Assembly: GCA_900239685.1 (NCBI GenBank)
Contig: OENT01000293.1
Location: 1 to 64,000 of the forward strand
From: Rotaria macrura
Lineage: Eukaryota > Rotifera > Eurotatoria > Philodinida > Philodinidae
Length of the DNA stretch: 64,000 bases
Direction: 5' to 3'
Shown: positions 33,519-52,100 of the stretch, one piece after another
How the letters are laid out: each line of letters starts with the position of its first letter
How positions within the stretch are numbered: the first letter of the stretch is position 1
Translations under genes and position numbers: made by a program
The notes under the pieces: model-generated
Told to the model about the DNA's origin: nothing
Databases searched by the model: none
The model's input: the letters and a program-made list of their open reading frames with translations, nothing else

Positions 33519-36500
33519 GTTTGAATCTAAAGAAGAGTAAATGATGACGATAACACGTTATTCATTCGTGTGCATTTTTCTCTCGCTCGCATTTCACATG
33601 TTGACATAAGAAGAGAGATCAAGTATACGTCGTTCTTTACTGTTTTTTTTCTCCGTCATATTATATCTCGTACTTTATTTACTTCAATCTATGAATCGCA
33701 CGAGACAGAAAGAAGTAAAACGTGTTTTGTATACAAACGTATTAATATAACTTCGAAAAAATAGTCATTTTCTTATCTAGATGAAGCTATAATCATTGTT
33801 TACTCGATTAAGAATCGCATTTCATCTTGAATATCACATAGGGACAAGTCGTTCAATTTTTTTTTGTTACTGTCTCGTGGTGCAATAACACTTGATTTTA
33901 TTAGTGGTTTACAAGAACAAGACGTGCACATTTTCAATACTAAATAGATCATTTCATTACTGTTCTTGGATAAAACTAAGAAACAAAATGTTGAAAAATT
34001 TGATCCATGCGTACTCTATAAATATTTAAATTCTTAAAAAGCATATTTTATTTCAACGAATTGATTCATAACTACTTCCTATAATCAGTTCAAACATTAG
34101 TCAAATCAAACGACATTATCGAATAATGTCACATCGTAATAAAACTCTATTCGATGATAAATGTTTGAAGGAGAATAAGTTAACTTTAAAGTATACTCTC
34201 ATTATTCTGAAAGATTATTTTCTGTCAAGTTCGGATGGATTTAGAAAATTTTGCAAAAAAAAAACGCACCACAAGGCCTTTTCTTTTGTTGCTAAACATC
34301 AAACGATCTGTGGATACACTTGCATATTGCTGTGACTTCATACAATATATTATTTTCATATTAGAGCAAAAATAACTACAAAAATCTGTAAGTCTCTCTT
34401 ATGTATAGAAATCAATGTGATGATTGTGTTAATGCATATTGAAAAATCATCTATTCAGCCATCGTTTTTCGATAAGAAATCAATATGAATTTTATTATTG
34501 AAGTTATGACTTGGTATAGTTTACTAATGAGAAAAATAATGCTATTCAAATGTGCGATGACTTTTTCTTCGTGTTTTAGACTTTGTAAAATTGTCAGAAC
34601 CAAGAATATGGTATCCATGCCTCGAATTGTTTGTACCATAGTCTCACTAAATATTCATTTTTAATGCATAATTCTGATGAAAAACTAAAATGTTTAAATA
34701 ATAACTGTACGGTATCTAATGTTTTCTAATGCATCATTTGCCTGAGATTGCATTCAAATCAATCGAATGCATTACATTATCATGTAATTAGATCAATTAT
34801 TTGTACATTACAGTTCATAAATGATTCGTATTTAATTTAATGGTGAACATACATGTTAACTTGCTACTAATTGAAAAATGTTCCTACGATTAACACTAAA
34901 TGTACTAAAAATATTTCTCATGGATTGACAATACGATTTTTCCGTATAATAACTGTTCTTGGACTAATAGCAAAGCAACTGCAATGTGGATAATCGTGTG
35001 TGCTGATTCTGAATAAGAACAAGAAGTATTTCTCGTAAGTATTTCACAAGTAAATTTTGTTTCTAAGATTCGTAAAATTTCTAGTGAACAGTTGTTCGTC
35101 AATTTATTTAAATCAGGTTTACTGATATTTTTTCAAAAGTTATCATGCATAGTTTCTCGTTCGGTGGTCTCTCAATTAATGTTACTCGTTTCAGACGGTC
35201 ATTATGCATTTTATTTTCTATTCTATTGTTCATAAGGAAAATACGTGACCGTCGTCTAATAACTAGTTTTATTTTACACAGTCTTTCTTATAAAGTTATA
35301 GAATATTTGCAGAATCGTTCATTTTTGGAATCGTAAGTGAAACTCGTCGTCATTTTGATAATTAAAATTATACACAATATCGTATTGTCCAATCCACATT
35401 TACTTTCCAATTGGAAAACAGTTATCTTATTCAAAAAAAAACAACAACAAAGTATCTAGAAATGTCAATAAAACAGAACATTTTTAACTGGTCGAAAGAT
35501 CCGTATGCTCTATTGACTAATTATTAGATCAGTAATGATTTTATGTGCACGCTTTTTAATCTTTAAAACAAACGGAAAACTCTGTGTGACTTCTCACAAT
35601 GGCATTCGGAGACAACATAGCCAGGTAACGTATGCTCATCTAATTCTCCGTGAGATATTAATCGATCAACTGGTTGTTTGCCGTTGTTAGGAATTAGCAT
35701 TCGGTAATTTGATTATAAAAAGAAAATTGAAAAGAGCCTATCAATAAAATGGACTCTTGCTGGTAATACTATCGTTGATAAAAAGTTAATGAACGTTCAA
35801 TGGAGCAATTGCTTACCGATTGATCTCTATGAACCAATAATTACTTAAAATGTTCGTTGTTGGCCCTTGTCGAATGGAAATGTGATCTGTGTATATTTCG
35901 TTCTTAGTATTTGATTAAGGTTAAACGCAAACGATTGTTTTTACTCAAGATTATTTTTTCAATGATAAGCTGTGAGAGACAACGTAAGATTAGAAAAAAG
36001 GATCATTTTTGTCTTAGTTATTTATCTTTTGATAATATGATCTTTCGATCGTGTGAAGTCCATCATAACTTGGCTAGATGACTAAGGGCGTGACCCTCGA
36101 ACCATTTTCTACTATTATCGATCATGACATTGACATTTTGAAATGTCTATGACAGTGCCCTATTATCATGAGTACCATCACAAAAGCAATCATTAACAGT
36201 AGAATGAAAATACCAGCGAAGACAAACATTACATAAAATTAAGCAAGCATCAATATGATCTTGTGTATGACTTTATAGTAATAACATTGAATACTATTCA
36301 TTAAAAACTACTCTCATCATTAATTCATTCATTCCTTCATTCAAATAAATGAAATTTTTATTAACACATTCGAATAAGAGTAAAATTCGTTGAAAAGGAT
36401 TTTCAACTTGTCATTCATACATATTTTGATTATCATGTTTTTGTCTTTATCCAGATTATAAAAAGGTTGTTCAGTCTATAATAACAACCATTCTCATTAA

Positions 36501-37504
36501 AAACATTGGTTATCAATACAACACAATAGAATATCCTCTTGAAAATTTTTTGTACATTCATGTATAAAAGTACAATATTGACTGGAATGAAGAAAACGTA
36601 TTGTATGTATTAAGAGCGTCAAGTCTCAAAAATAAATATGCTGCATAGTATAATATCTAAACAAGCTGTAAAAGATATTTAAATATCTACAAAAATAAAA
36701 AATATTTGCTGATTTTGTTACCCTAGACTATACATCGAATAACGCTGCATGTATGATATTTAAATATTGACTATTTAACAAATATTTAAAATCATTCGTC
36801 AAATGAAATTAAATAGCAAAACGAGAAAGATGATGATAGGAAACAAGAATTAACGATTGATAACATAAGCTTTTATCTAAAAGTTATAAAAATGAAATTC
36901 TTTTCAATATTTCCATTTCTTATATCAACTTTTCATCTATAAATAGTAATTAATTTAAACATAACATAAATAACAGTAGCTGTTTCATAAAAAAATGACT
37001 GGATAATATTTTTCTTACTATTCTCATAATATGACAATCAGGTGAAGAGACAGAAAGAAAATATCAATTTGCATGCAATTACCTATTTATAAAAATCTGT
37101 TCTTAATTTTATGACGAATCATGTACTCAAAATTTGTATTAGAACGTATTTTTAGAACAAGATACCTTAGTCTTGTGTTCATATTTCAATTCATCCCAAG
37201 AGAAATTTTCCAATGTTTCAAAAAACATTAATATGAAAAATTGTCATCTTCTATTATGTGTCACAATGCATGTAGAATCATTTCTTTCTGTATTGTAAGA
37301 CGTGCAGCATATTGAAATGCTATTCAATTGAATATGCTGTCTCGAATCGGTACATACGCCTTCATATTTTATGTTATATCGATTTGACCAATAATTAAAA
37401 ATTAATCAAACTCAGTGAAATATTCTTAATTATCGATTGTAATCAAACAGATGAAATTTTTCTTAGCTCGATGATGAATATTAGTATTGCATATTTATTT
37501 TACT
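33519..37504. other. Intergenic, about 4 kb, no gene recognised
   Basis: AT-rich DNA with only short, composition-driven open frames (for example 34126-34335 and 35145-35336). No tRNA, clear transposon end or long inverted repeat was noticed. Confidence 0.4.
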
Positions 37505-37696
37505 ATGAAAAATATACAGACGGTATCTATTATCGTATTGATAATCGTATCTTTTTTGATAGGTATATTATTTGCCAGGGACATAGTTGAAGGTAAAAAC
37601 AGTATGAGCAGATTTGTTATCTTTCATCCAAAAATAATTTTAGGATTCAAGCTCTCATACACGACTGCACCTTTTCATCAAATATTATTTAAATAA
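37505..37696 (+). CDS. Candidate small secreted or membrane peptide (46 aa if spliced)
   Basis: ATG at 37505 opens a hydrophobic leader (residues about 6-24: TVSIIVLIIVSFLIGILF) followed by ARDIVEG. A 51-bp intron can be placed from GTAAAA at 37593 to TTTTAG at 37643, giving exons 37505-37592 and 37644-37696 and a 46-aa product. Unspliced, the same frame stays open for 63 codons, so coding is not proven. No homology is recognised. Confidence 0.25.
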   Translation: MKNIQTVSIIVLIIVSFLIGILFARDIVEGKNSMSRFVIFHPKIILGFKLSYTTAPFHQILFK

Positions 37697-38373
37697 GATT
37701 CTAAAGTTTGATAGGATTTTTTCTTCATACTAAAAAGAAAGTTCATTACTTCACAGTCAATGTTATGACTTAATCTCATTTCTACGGTTCAAAATGTTGA
37801 TTGTAAGAGCTATATACATATACGTATATTAAATATTCCAAATATAAATGCATTCAATAAGAATAATTGAATGATTTCAAAAGTACACATGTTTCATCAG
37901 ACGAGAAAAAAAGAATTTATCTGTCAAGCATTTTTCTTTCAACTATGTTAAAATGTCTACATAAATAAAGATAAAGTATATGTCCAATAGTTAGCTTTTT
38001 CTACTGTTCTTCGTTAGTGAGAGCACTCGAAATCGTAGTAAAGAAAAAAAAACCGTCAACGTAATCAATCATATACAAGTGGAAAAAAAACGAAGAAATA
38101 AAACCATACGTATGTTAATCAAATATGCAAAGAAAATATTTATATTTTAAGTTCTACATAGTTCGATCATTGTTCCTGTTCATGGTTGAATTATTGCATA
38201 GGGTATCGACGATAGCTAACAGAAACAAACATGTGAAGTAAGCCATATTTACAATCAAAATATGAGATTTGTGGTCATTAATTAAAGGAAGAAAAGATAA
38301 AGACGATCGAAAACGTCTTGGACGGATTGATTTGATATGATGACAAAATTAATTTTACTTTAATTAACTTTTT
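37697..38373. other. Intergenic; 3' flank of the tail-anchored protein gene
   Basis: AT-rich non-coding DNA that should include the 3' UTR of the minus-strand gene ending at 38374. Confidence 0.35.
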
Positions 38374-39923
38374 CTAAATTCCTACGTGTATTGATCGTTG
38401 ACGTAGAAGAAAAATAAGTAAAGGTATAAGAAGAACATTTTTTGAAATAACAATGAAATTAAGATATTTCATTAATATTTGTCCAATTGGTTGTTGTATT
38501 CGTTTAATGATACTTGATAATGATAATGATGTTGAAGCCTTAGAAGGTATCACAATTATATTTGATGAAGGTATACAATTTGAACAAGGATGAATAGATT
38601 TTGTTTTTGAAAGGTTTTCATATGTTGAATGAAATAAATCATTTTCTGAGTACGACTTCAATCGTATTATTTTTTGTTGTTCGCGTGACTTTCTTGGACC
38701 ATCTAATGATTCGTAACCGGATGATACCATTTTTGAATCTGAATTTGTTAGATCTTCATCAATACTAGGAGATGGTAGCACTGTTAAATGATTGACATGC
38801 GTACAATCCATATCGGAAAACGTATCGAGATCATCACTAGCCGTATCGTCTACAGAAACATGAAAGCCGTTACTTGCCGTTGTTCGATTCGTTGACAAGC
38901 TTTTCAAATGTGATAAGTTTGACGATAGAAGCGTTGGCGAATGATAATTTTTATTTCTGTTATTTGATTTTTCCGAATATCTAAAATATAGCTAGTATTA
39001 TTGTTCTAGAAGCAAATGCATGTATCAATTTACTTTCTCGGAATGGAAATATCTTTATCTGTACGAAAAATTGATTGACTTAATTCTTGTTCTTCTTCAC
39101 TACAGGTATCATAAACTCCATTAGACGTTACATGCGATGACGATGATAAAGATGTAACTTTTGATGGTCGTAAATGATGATTTGAAGATGAAGAAAATTT
39201 TCGTTGTGGATGATTTGTATCGATTTTCATATGTTTCAAATTTGATGGCGTAGATTGATTTGTGAAATTTGACGATAGTGAATTTCTTCTTGAATTGGTT
39301 ACTATTTGTTGAACACAATTCGCAAATGTTATAGGCTCCTTCTCACTACGTAATCGGCCATCTTCAGTAAACAATTGCTGATACATAATTTCGATAAATT
39401 TTAATGGATCTTCGACATCCGGAACATCAAGTGAGACTGATTGTTGACAATATGAAGATGTTGACATAGAACGTAACGGCGAACAATCTGAACTTGTTCT
39501 TGTTGTTGTTAAACTAGCACGTCGACTGTAATGAGTTGCAGATGAAAAATCATTATCCATATGAATAGCCTTCGGTTTAAGTACAGTTTTTGATGTTGTT
39601 CTAGTAGTTTGAGAAGGTTTATCTTGGTGAGAAGTAACAAAAACAGGCTGGTAGTTTACAACAATAATATTTTTTTTATTTCGATATTTATTCTTCTTGT
39701 TATTGATTTGTCGCTCTATCAAGGAAACTAATTCTTCTACGTTATTCGATGACGATGACATTGTTTCTTTTGAATTAATCGATGATGATGGGTAACGTAA
39801 AATATGTTTTGCTCGTTTGATTATATTTCGACGACAACGACGACGACGACGAATAAAGACACGAACACTTTCTTTTCTTCTTGTCACAGACTTCGAAATA
39901 GCATTATCATGGCTGTCAGCCAT
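38374..39923 (-). CDS. Predicted tail-anchored protein of unknown function (498 aa)
   Basis: Exons 39923-39034 and 38980-38374 join in frame across a 53-bp intron (GTAAAT to TTTTAG). The N-terminus is strongly basic (RVFIRRRRRCRR), most of the protein is Ser/Thr/Asn-rich and probably disordered, and one more ordered block reads DPLKFIEIMYQQLFTEDGRL near residue 170. The last 40 residues contain one hydrophobic segment (about YLNFIVISKNVLLIPLLIFL) followed by RQRS, which fits a C-terminal tail anchor. An acceptor-like TTTTAG ends at 39942, and a 24-codon upstream exon (40443-40372) could splice in frame to add about 30 residues; this is unproven. I do not recognise the family. First of five tandem minus-strand genes. 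Confidence 0.7.
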
Positions 39924-41852
39924 GGTTAGAGTTAAATTAGGCTAAAACAGCATAAAAAAGGAATGAGTAAAAAAGTAACTGATACGTTTTGACTTAAACC
40001 GAAAAGGTTTAAAGAAAGAAAAGAGAGAAAAATATTTAAGTATATGATCATATGTACTTCTTATTTTTGTCGTCCGTCGTGTTCCATGGATGTTTGTGTT
40101 AAAAAGCAAAATATTTCTTTTACTGTAATATTGTTGGCAGCACACCTAGCGTGCTCATACGGATAAAAAATGGCGCATGAGTTGATCGTAGGAGTGTCGA
40201 CAGAAAAATACTGAAATAAAGATGCTTCTCCTGTTTGTGCTCTAGTAGTTGATGACGATGATTTTTGTTTCGTTCCTTCTTTTTCTTTTTCTTCTTTTTC
40301 TTCTTTTTACTTATAATTTTCCTTTTTAACCTTGTTTGTTTTCTACGTTGACGTCGAATAAAATGGTCTACTGTCGATGCATCTGATGATGATAAAGAAC
40401 GAATGACTTGCTTATTGTTGCCGTTGCTCTCGTTTGTAAGCATGCCTCGTTGAAAACCGCTATCATTCTTCTTCCATTTCCATACTCGTATTATGGAAAG
40501 AGAATTGAATTATTCATAGAATTTGGCAATATTGTCATATTATTATTATGATTATCAATTTGTTTTGCCGAAAAATACTGAGTATCTTCGTAGCGCGAGA
40601 TTGTTTTTTAATGAAGTTGTTGATACTAAAGATAAATTTGATGAGTTTGTTTTTTTACTTTCGTTTTTGTTACCCGCAACGACAGGTAAACATAGCACGA
40701 GAGAATGACATCTTGTCAACTTCCTCAGATGAAACAGTTGTATTATAAGACAAGGCTTAACTCGTAGACCGTATCAAATGAAAAATCTTGCTTAGAATAA
40801 GTTTATTTATCGAACGATACTTGTTATTTTATAGAAAAGAATAATTACAATAATGCATATAATAGAGGATGACTGTAGAAATTATATATGACAATTAAAT
40901 CCAAGAAAGGCATTGAAACGGATAATGAGTATATTAATGATGATGTAAATAGATCGAAAGTGAAAAACAAAAACAAAGAGAAATAATAGAAGGGAAAACA
41001 ATCATAAACGAACGATATTCATAGGTTTTTCGAAATATGAACTTTAAAAGGGCATTATCTATCTATTCTTATGTATCAAAGTACAGCATATGCATTCTAT
41101 TTGAAAGTTTTTTTTTCTTTGATTGTATAGGTTTCTAAATCATCTTCATCACAACGTCTCGATTGCGTGTATATGTTAGGCTTCTTATTGACATAGATTT
41201 AGAAAAGTAAGGACATAAACCGATACTGTACTTTTTCATCAATTCTTTGCTTTTTTTTTCGAGTTAAACTACAAAAAATCAGTCTATATTCAAATACTGT
41301 TTATCGAGAATCTATATCTGTTATATGAAATCAAGTAAAGTATAACCATTCCCCGAGTGAAATAATTATAATCGTGCAGTGATGAAATTAAAAAAAAAGA
41401 CATTATACCATCCAGAAGCTAGCATAATGAATAATAAGTAGTACTTGCATAGACGGCATACAATCGTAATATCACAATATGTTGTAATTGATACTATTTG
41501 AAAATTTCGTTCAACAGATGAAACAAAATTGAAATCAAAAACTACAAACTTGAGGTAGACAAATGTATCATCGTGTGAACATTGTCAATTGCCAATGTGT
41601 GAAAATTTAGATCGAACTAATTTAAAAGAACTTGTCGATGAAGATGATCGACTTGTATCTGTCTTCTTTCGTTTCAATACCTAATTCAACAAATAGAAAA
41701 AATGCTTCAGTAATTATTGCAGAGAGAGAGGATTCCTACAGAACAACTAGCTTTTTTTCTTTCGTCTAGGTTCAAAATATATAGATATTTGTAGGTACAA
41801 ACTTGAGTACATCAATAAGAAAATTAAGATATGTTTTTAATTAGTTTTGTTT
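39924..41852. other. Intergenic; possible upstream exon of the tail-anchored gene
   Basis: An open frame starting at ATG 40443 (minus) runs through a TTC/TTT-type microsatellite (40277-40312) that reads as poly-Lys; only its first 24 codons could join the downstream gene. The rest up to 41852 is AT-rich and has no recognised feature. Confidence 0.35.
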
Positions 41853-43334
41853 TTACGCATGAAATTTTATATTTGCTACATGAGTTGATGTATGATTGGG
41901 ATGTAGTACTACAATAGGTATTACTAAATCAGTATTTAATGATGTCATTTCATGAAGAGATGGCATAGGTTGATGCTTAAGAAATTGAATATTATGAGTG
42001 GCAGTTGCTTTTGAATATGTCAATGGATTGAACGGTTCAGCAAGTTTTGCTTTAAATAAAGAAAGATTAAATTTAGTATTAAATTCAATCATCACTTAAA
42101 CTGTATTACTCGATTTAGTTCTATCTATTGCATCACTGTCAATAGCGGCTTCTGGTGCTGGTTCTATCAATAATGGACGAAGGTTTCGAAAAATTAACTT
42201 TGGTTCTTGAGTATTTGTATATGTAAAAGGTAAGGATATTGTTGAGCGAGAACAACCAAGGGCTTGTTGAGATTGTTGAACACGTAAAATCGGTATCGAT
42301 ATTTCTTAAAAAAAAGAAAAGAACGATATTTTTTCCATTGCATGTAAACACATAGCAGAAAAGAAATCGAATGCTTACCAGATGGTGTTTCATTGAAATC
42401 CTGTAGATTTGCTGTATCAGTAGTTTCTTCTGATCGTTGATCAAAATTAAAACCATGATGATTATCTTCAGTAGGCATATTAGATAAATGTTTAATAGTT
42501 TTAGATGCTGCAACATCATTTTTCGTTGTTGGAGAAATACTAGTATCTGATTCGTTCGGTAATGGTGGTGCTGCTTGACATTGTAAAAGACTTGATCGAT
42601 GAGCAATATCATTATTAATATCATCGTCCTCCTCCTCTTCATCATCAGCAGAATGATTTAATTTTGTACTGTTTTCTAAATTTTCATTGTATGGCGATGC
42701 TGATTTGGAACGACACACAGTTGTACTTTTTAAATATTCTAGTTCTTCTATTTGATTTTGCATTTTTTTTTGTTGCCAATCGATCCAAAATCTAGCATTG
42801 AAAGAAAAAAAAATAATTTATATGGCTACTCTGAAATTATCGTTTCTCTTCGATTGTTTAAGCTAACCTTTCAGGTATTTGATGAGCTCGTTGCAAAATT
42901 CTCGACGATAGAGTCAATTTCTGATTCTGAATGGAAGAATTAGATGAACCCGAACTAGTTGATAGACTACATCGGTATGGATAGGCACCGATACTTTCTC
43001 CACTGACATTCGACGTTGGTGTTACAGCTGGAAATGATGAGTAGGTTGTTGGCATTTGATAGAGAAGAGCTGGTTCGATTTCCTGTCGTAAATCCCGGAT
43101 ACGTTCCATCAACTGATAAACTTGATATTTTTGACTGGATGCATCGACTTTCGTCAATATAGCTGATGTATCAGCTAAAGCAGGTCGACGCTTTCTTTTA
43201 TTATAATCAGACTGAACAAGAACATTTTTTCTATCTAGTTCGTTAGACTGATGTGTTTCATAGATACGTCTCCAACGATTACCACCAACATATGAATTTT
43301 CTCTCCGATTATCATTATCAAGATTAGTTTGCAT
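41853..43334 (-). CDS. Uncharacterised polar protein (423 aa)
   Basis: Four exons, 43334-42868, 42791-42379, 42304-42110 and 42049-41853, join in one frame. Introns are 60-76 bp with GTTAGC, GTAAGC and GTAATA donors. Features are few: a basic N-terminal third with KRKRRPAL, a helix-prone stretch (QKYQVYQLMERIRDLRQEIE), Ser-rich and acidic regions (DDEEEEDDDINND) and a second possible coiled coil (QQKKMQNQIEELEYLK). No signal peptide or membrane segment. I cannot assign a family. It sits about 500 bp downstream of the GlyRS stop, in the same direction. Confidence 0.65.
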
Positions 43335-43833
43335 TCCTTTCGCTGATCATATAAATTGAATAATAAAACACAAAACGAATGCTATTTATAAATAAATAGA
43401 ATAAGACAGCAAACGATTGGTACTTGTTCTCGGCATTATCCTTTTTTATTGCATCTCTACAGGTGTATATAATTATAGACCCATAAAAAAAATTTATATA
43501 CATAACTTATTGATAACCTCTAATTATGCTTACCTGATTGATATCATTTCTTCATATATCAACGATTATGTCTTGAATATAGAAGACCTATAGTCTTCTA
43601 TTTTGTTGATTGATAAATTAAATATCAGTTTTGCATATTTTATTTTTCTTCGCAACCTTTTTACATTTTTCTTTCCATTCATCATAGGGCAACAGCTTGT
43701 TTTCATGGATTGTTAGATATGATTCTTTTTCTATTCTTTTTTGCAACGACAAAAAAAAAACATCGGACTAACAAAAAAAGAAGCTAGATGGATAACAGAG
43801 TAACAAACAAAATAGTCCGATATGCATAAATAG
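43335..43833. other. Short intergenic spacer between GlyRS and the 423-aa gene
   Basis: About 500 bp of AT-rich DNA must contain the GlyRS 3' UTR and the promoter of the downstream gene. Nothing specific is recognised. Confidence 0.4.
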
Positions 43834-48978
<5,145 letters not shown>

Positions 48979-49185
48979 TAGCTTTCTTACTATATCATAA
49001 AAAAACAGAACATCAAAAAACCTACGATCTGAAACTGAAGAAAACATTAGCTATGTTTTTTTCTTTGTTTGCTTATTGTCGTTTTTTTTTATTTCTTGGT
49101 TAAAAGAACAACTTTGTTTAACAACGGTAATAGAACTTAAGAAAACGATGAAATTCGAGAGATTTATTTTCTCATTCTTGTTGTT
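48979..49185. promoter_or_regulatory. Spacer between AlaRS stop and GlyRS start
   Basis: Only 207 bp separate the AlaRS stop from the GlyRS mitochondrial start, so this interval should hold the AlaRS 3' end and the GlyRS promoter or a trans-splicing site. TTTATT occurs at 49163-49168 (AATAAA on the minus strand), a fitting polyadenylation signal just after AlaRS. Confidence 0.4.
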
Positions 49186-52100
49186 TTAACTACTCGTATT
49201 GAGTTTCAATGATGCAAATTCTTCTGCTAATTGAACGCAATGATCCAACTTTTTTCCATTACAGTTGCTTGCTTGAGCTTGAGTATCTTTACCACCGCCT
49301 CGTCCATCGGCTTCGGCAATTACTTTTTGTACCCATTCATTAGCTTTTAAATGTTTTTCTTTAACTTGAGCCTAAAATAGGACATGTCTAGTGTTCGTTG
49401 CTCTATGTTTTTAATTTACATACATCGGATACATTTGCAATACAAACAAATTTGTCTGTTTCATGATCAACACTGAATAACATAATAGCAACATCTGGTG
49501 ATGTTGTGCGTAATTGATTAATAACTGTACTTAGAATCTTTGTATCGTTGCCCATTTCGAGATTTACAATTAAACATTTACGATCAGGATATTTTGTTAG
49601 AATTTCCCGACAATCATCAACGGCCTTACTTATTTGATTTTTACTATCAGCTTTGTCTAATTCAATTAATTTAGATTTTAATTCTTTTAATTTATTACGT
49701 TGAGCTTCACGACGCCATTGTGATATATTAGCTTGAGATATAGTGTCATTGAATTGAAAAATTTCTTTATTAAATGCTGCACGTGATGATAATGATGTTG
49801 TTTTCAATGATGATAATTCGTGTACACGACCAGATAAATCTTGAAGACTTTCATCAAGTTGATCAGCTTTTTTCGTACACTTGAATGAAAAAGACAATTT
49901 TCATAGTCAAATACTTATCGGATATCATGTTTCATGTAGTTTTCGGGACAAGAATAACACAATCATAAGGATGTCGATAACAAATAAAAGAAGGAAAACA
50001 AATATGTGCTCATCATACGTTCCCAAATAGAGTTATCCGTGCCATTGCGAGAAAATGATTTCTTTATGTTTAAATTTTCAATGTTAATAAAATATGAAAG
50101 ATCAAATCTATTGTCAGACTATACGATTCAGCATGATTGTAGTGAATCGTATATTTTAACAATGGTCCTTCACCGAGATACAAAATTTTGTACTAAAATC
50201 TTGAAAAACTATCATTATTTCTATTTCTCTCTTACATAGTGTATAAACAGTGCATTAGTATGAGTGATTGTTTTCCTACTTCTAGGCAGATGATGTTCGT
50301 TTGATTTTAGAGCGTATTGGTTACCGGACTTATCCCTTGAAGGTTTCGAGAATTTTCCCGCAGGAAATAGCTTTCATTCGGTACATTACAATCGAAGGTT
50401 ATTTTTATCTGACTGCCGGAAATGTCAAAAATAGAAATAAGATAGAACTTTTAACTTCTATATGCAGATGATCTAAATGATGTCAACTTCGTTGTATTCA
50501 TGCTATCATGTATGTTCTTCGAGCAATTACTACTGATAACGTATTATACCATAAAATCACTTGTTTAGTTATTCGTTTTACTTTTTCGTATGAACTTTGG
50601 AGTAAGTCAATGTCATCTTGTTGATCAGCTACATGACTGAAATATAGGACAAAATTGAATCAGAAGTGTGTTTCATCGAAATTTTCCATTAAACAGTGAA
50701 CTAAAATAGATACTATGTGTCTGTTCTGAGAACGCGGCAGCTGTGTCTCATTATTGTTAAAGACAGCATGCATTAAAGTAACAAGCAAAACAATTGCAAT
50801 CATTAAAAAGAATATTTGTTCGAAATCAATAGAAACAACTAACTCTGACGATTTAACTAGTGATAATATCTTAAATGTAAATGACAAATTTGTTAAATAC
50901 ACATTTGAAAGCAAAACGTCAGCTGTTAGCATTGAACCGAAGGATATAATCGTCGTAACAGTGAATAAAACTTTGTTCTCATCTATGTGTCAAAACATGA
51001 TGTAAGCTTGTTACAGAAGAACTGTAAAACTTTTTTCAATTGTACTATGGAGTAAAAAAGAAATCAATATATACATATCATGTTTGAATCTACTCATTAG
51101 TTGATTTCATTAAAAACATGTCTAAAAATGTATTTTTCCGTTCGAATTCATAACAATAAAAAAAAATTAAAGAATACGAGAAAGCTTCCTATTGGTCAAC
51201 GGAAAAAAAAATGCTTTTCGAGTAAACGCAGTTACAATTGAAAACTCATGTGAGTCTTAATTAACTCGATTGAAACATAGAATGTTCCGTTGCAAAAAAA
51301 AAATTATTCTTACTCATATAAACAACCTTACTTTTTCTGCTTCAGGACCAGTAAAAGCAACAATACGTCGTATGCCTTTGGCAATAGCTTCTTCCATGAC
51401 GATCACAAGTTGATCAACATGTTTACTTGTTTTTAAATGTGTACCACCACAGAATTCGACTGAATATTCACGTCCATTTTGTTTAGGTGGTTTGATAAGT
51501 AAATCATCAATGGATACACCAATCGATACAATTCTAACTGGATCCGGATATGTTTCATCAAAAACAGCACGTAACCCGTCGATTTGTTTAGCTTCTTCTA
51601 ATGATGCATCTTTAGCATAGACTTGTAACGATTGATCAATAATTTTATTACATATAGATTCAGCATGTTTGAGTTCGTCTGCTGTCATAGCACCTTTAGC
51701 ACTAAAATCAAAACGTAAACGATCTGGTGCAACTAAGGAACCACGTTGATCAACAGTATCCCCAAGCACACCACGTAGAGCAAAATTGAGTATGTGTGTG
51801 CCCGTATGATTTTTCATGATTAAATTTCGGCGAAGATCATCAATACTTAATCGAACTTTATCATGAACGGACAGTGTACCTTCAACTACACCAACATGAA
51901 GAATATAACCACCACGTACTTGAACATTACGAACCTAATATTCAACAATATAAGAAAGATAATTAGTTTTAGTGCGTAGTAATCATGCAGAAAAACTTAT
52001 TCTAAATTATATTGATGAAATTCATCGAATGACTTATGCTCAACTGCCATTCGATATAGATATTGATAATTGGATAGAAAAAATTCTATGCATTAGTGAA

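Noticed and set aside
40120..40443. Poly-Lys open frame
   Set aside because: The Lys run is a TTC/TTT microsatellite read in antisense; only the first 24 codons might be an upstream exon.
42139..42645. 168-codon minus-strand frame overlapping the 423-aa gene
   Set aside because: It is another frame of the same exons; the chosen frame joins four exons with good splice sites.
50558..50638. Exon-like stretch in AlaRS intron 10 ([18 protein letters not shown])
   Set aside because: Its length (55 bp between plausible splice sites) would break the AlaRS frame, and the flanking exons already join correctly without it.
50754..51005. 83-codon plus-strand frame in AlaRS intron 10
   Set aside because: No splice partners, no recognisable domain; low-complexity AT-rich translation.
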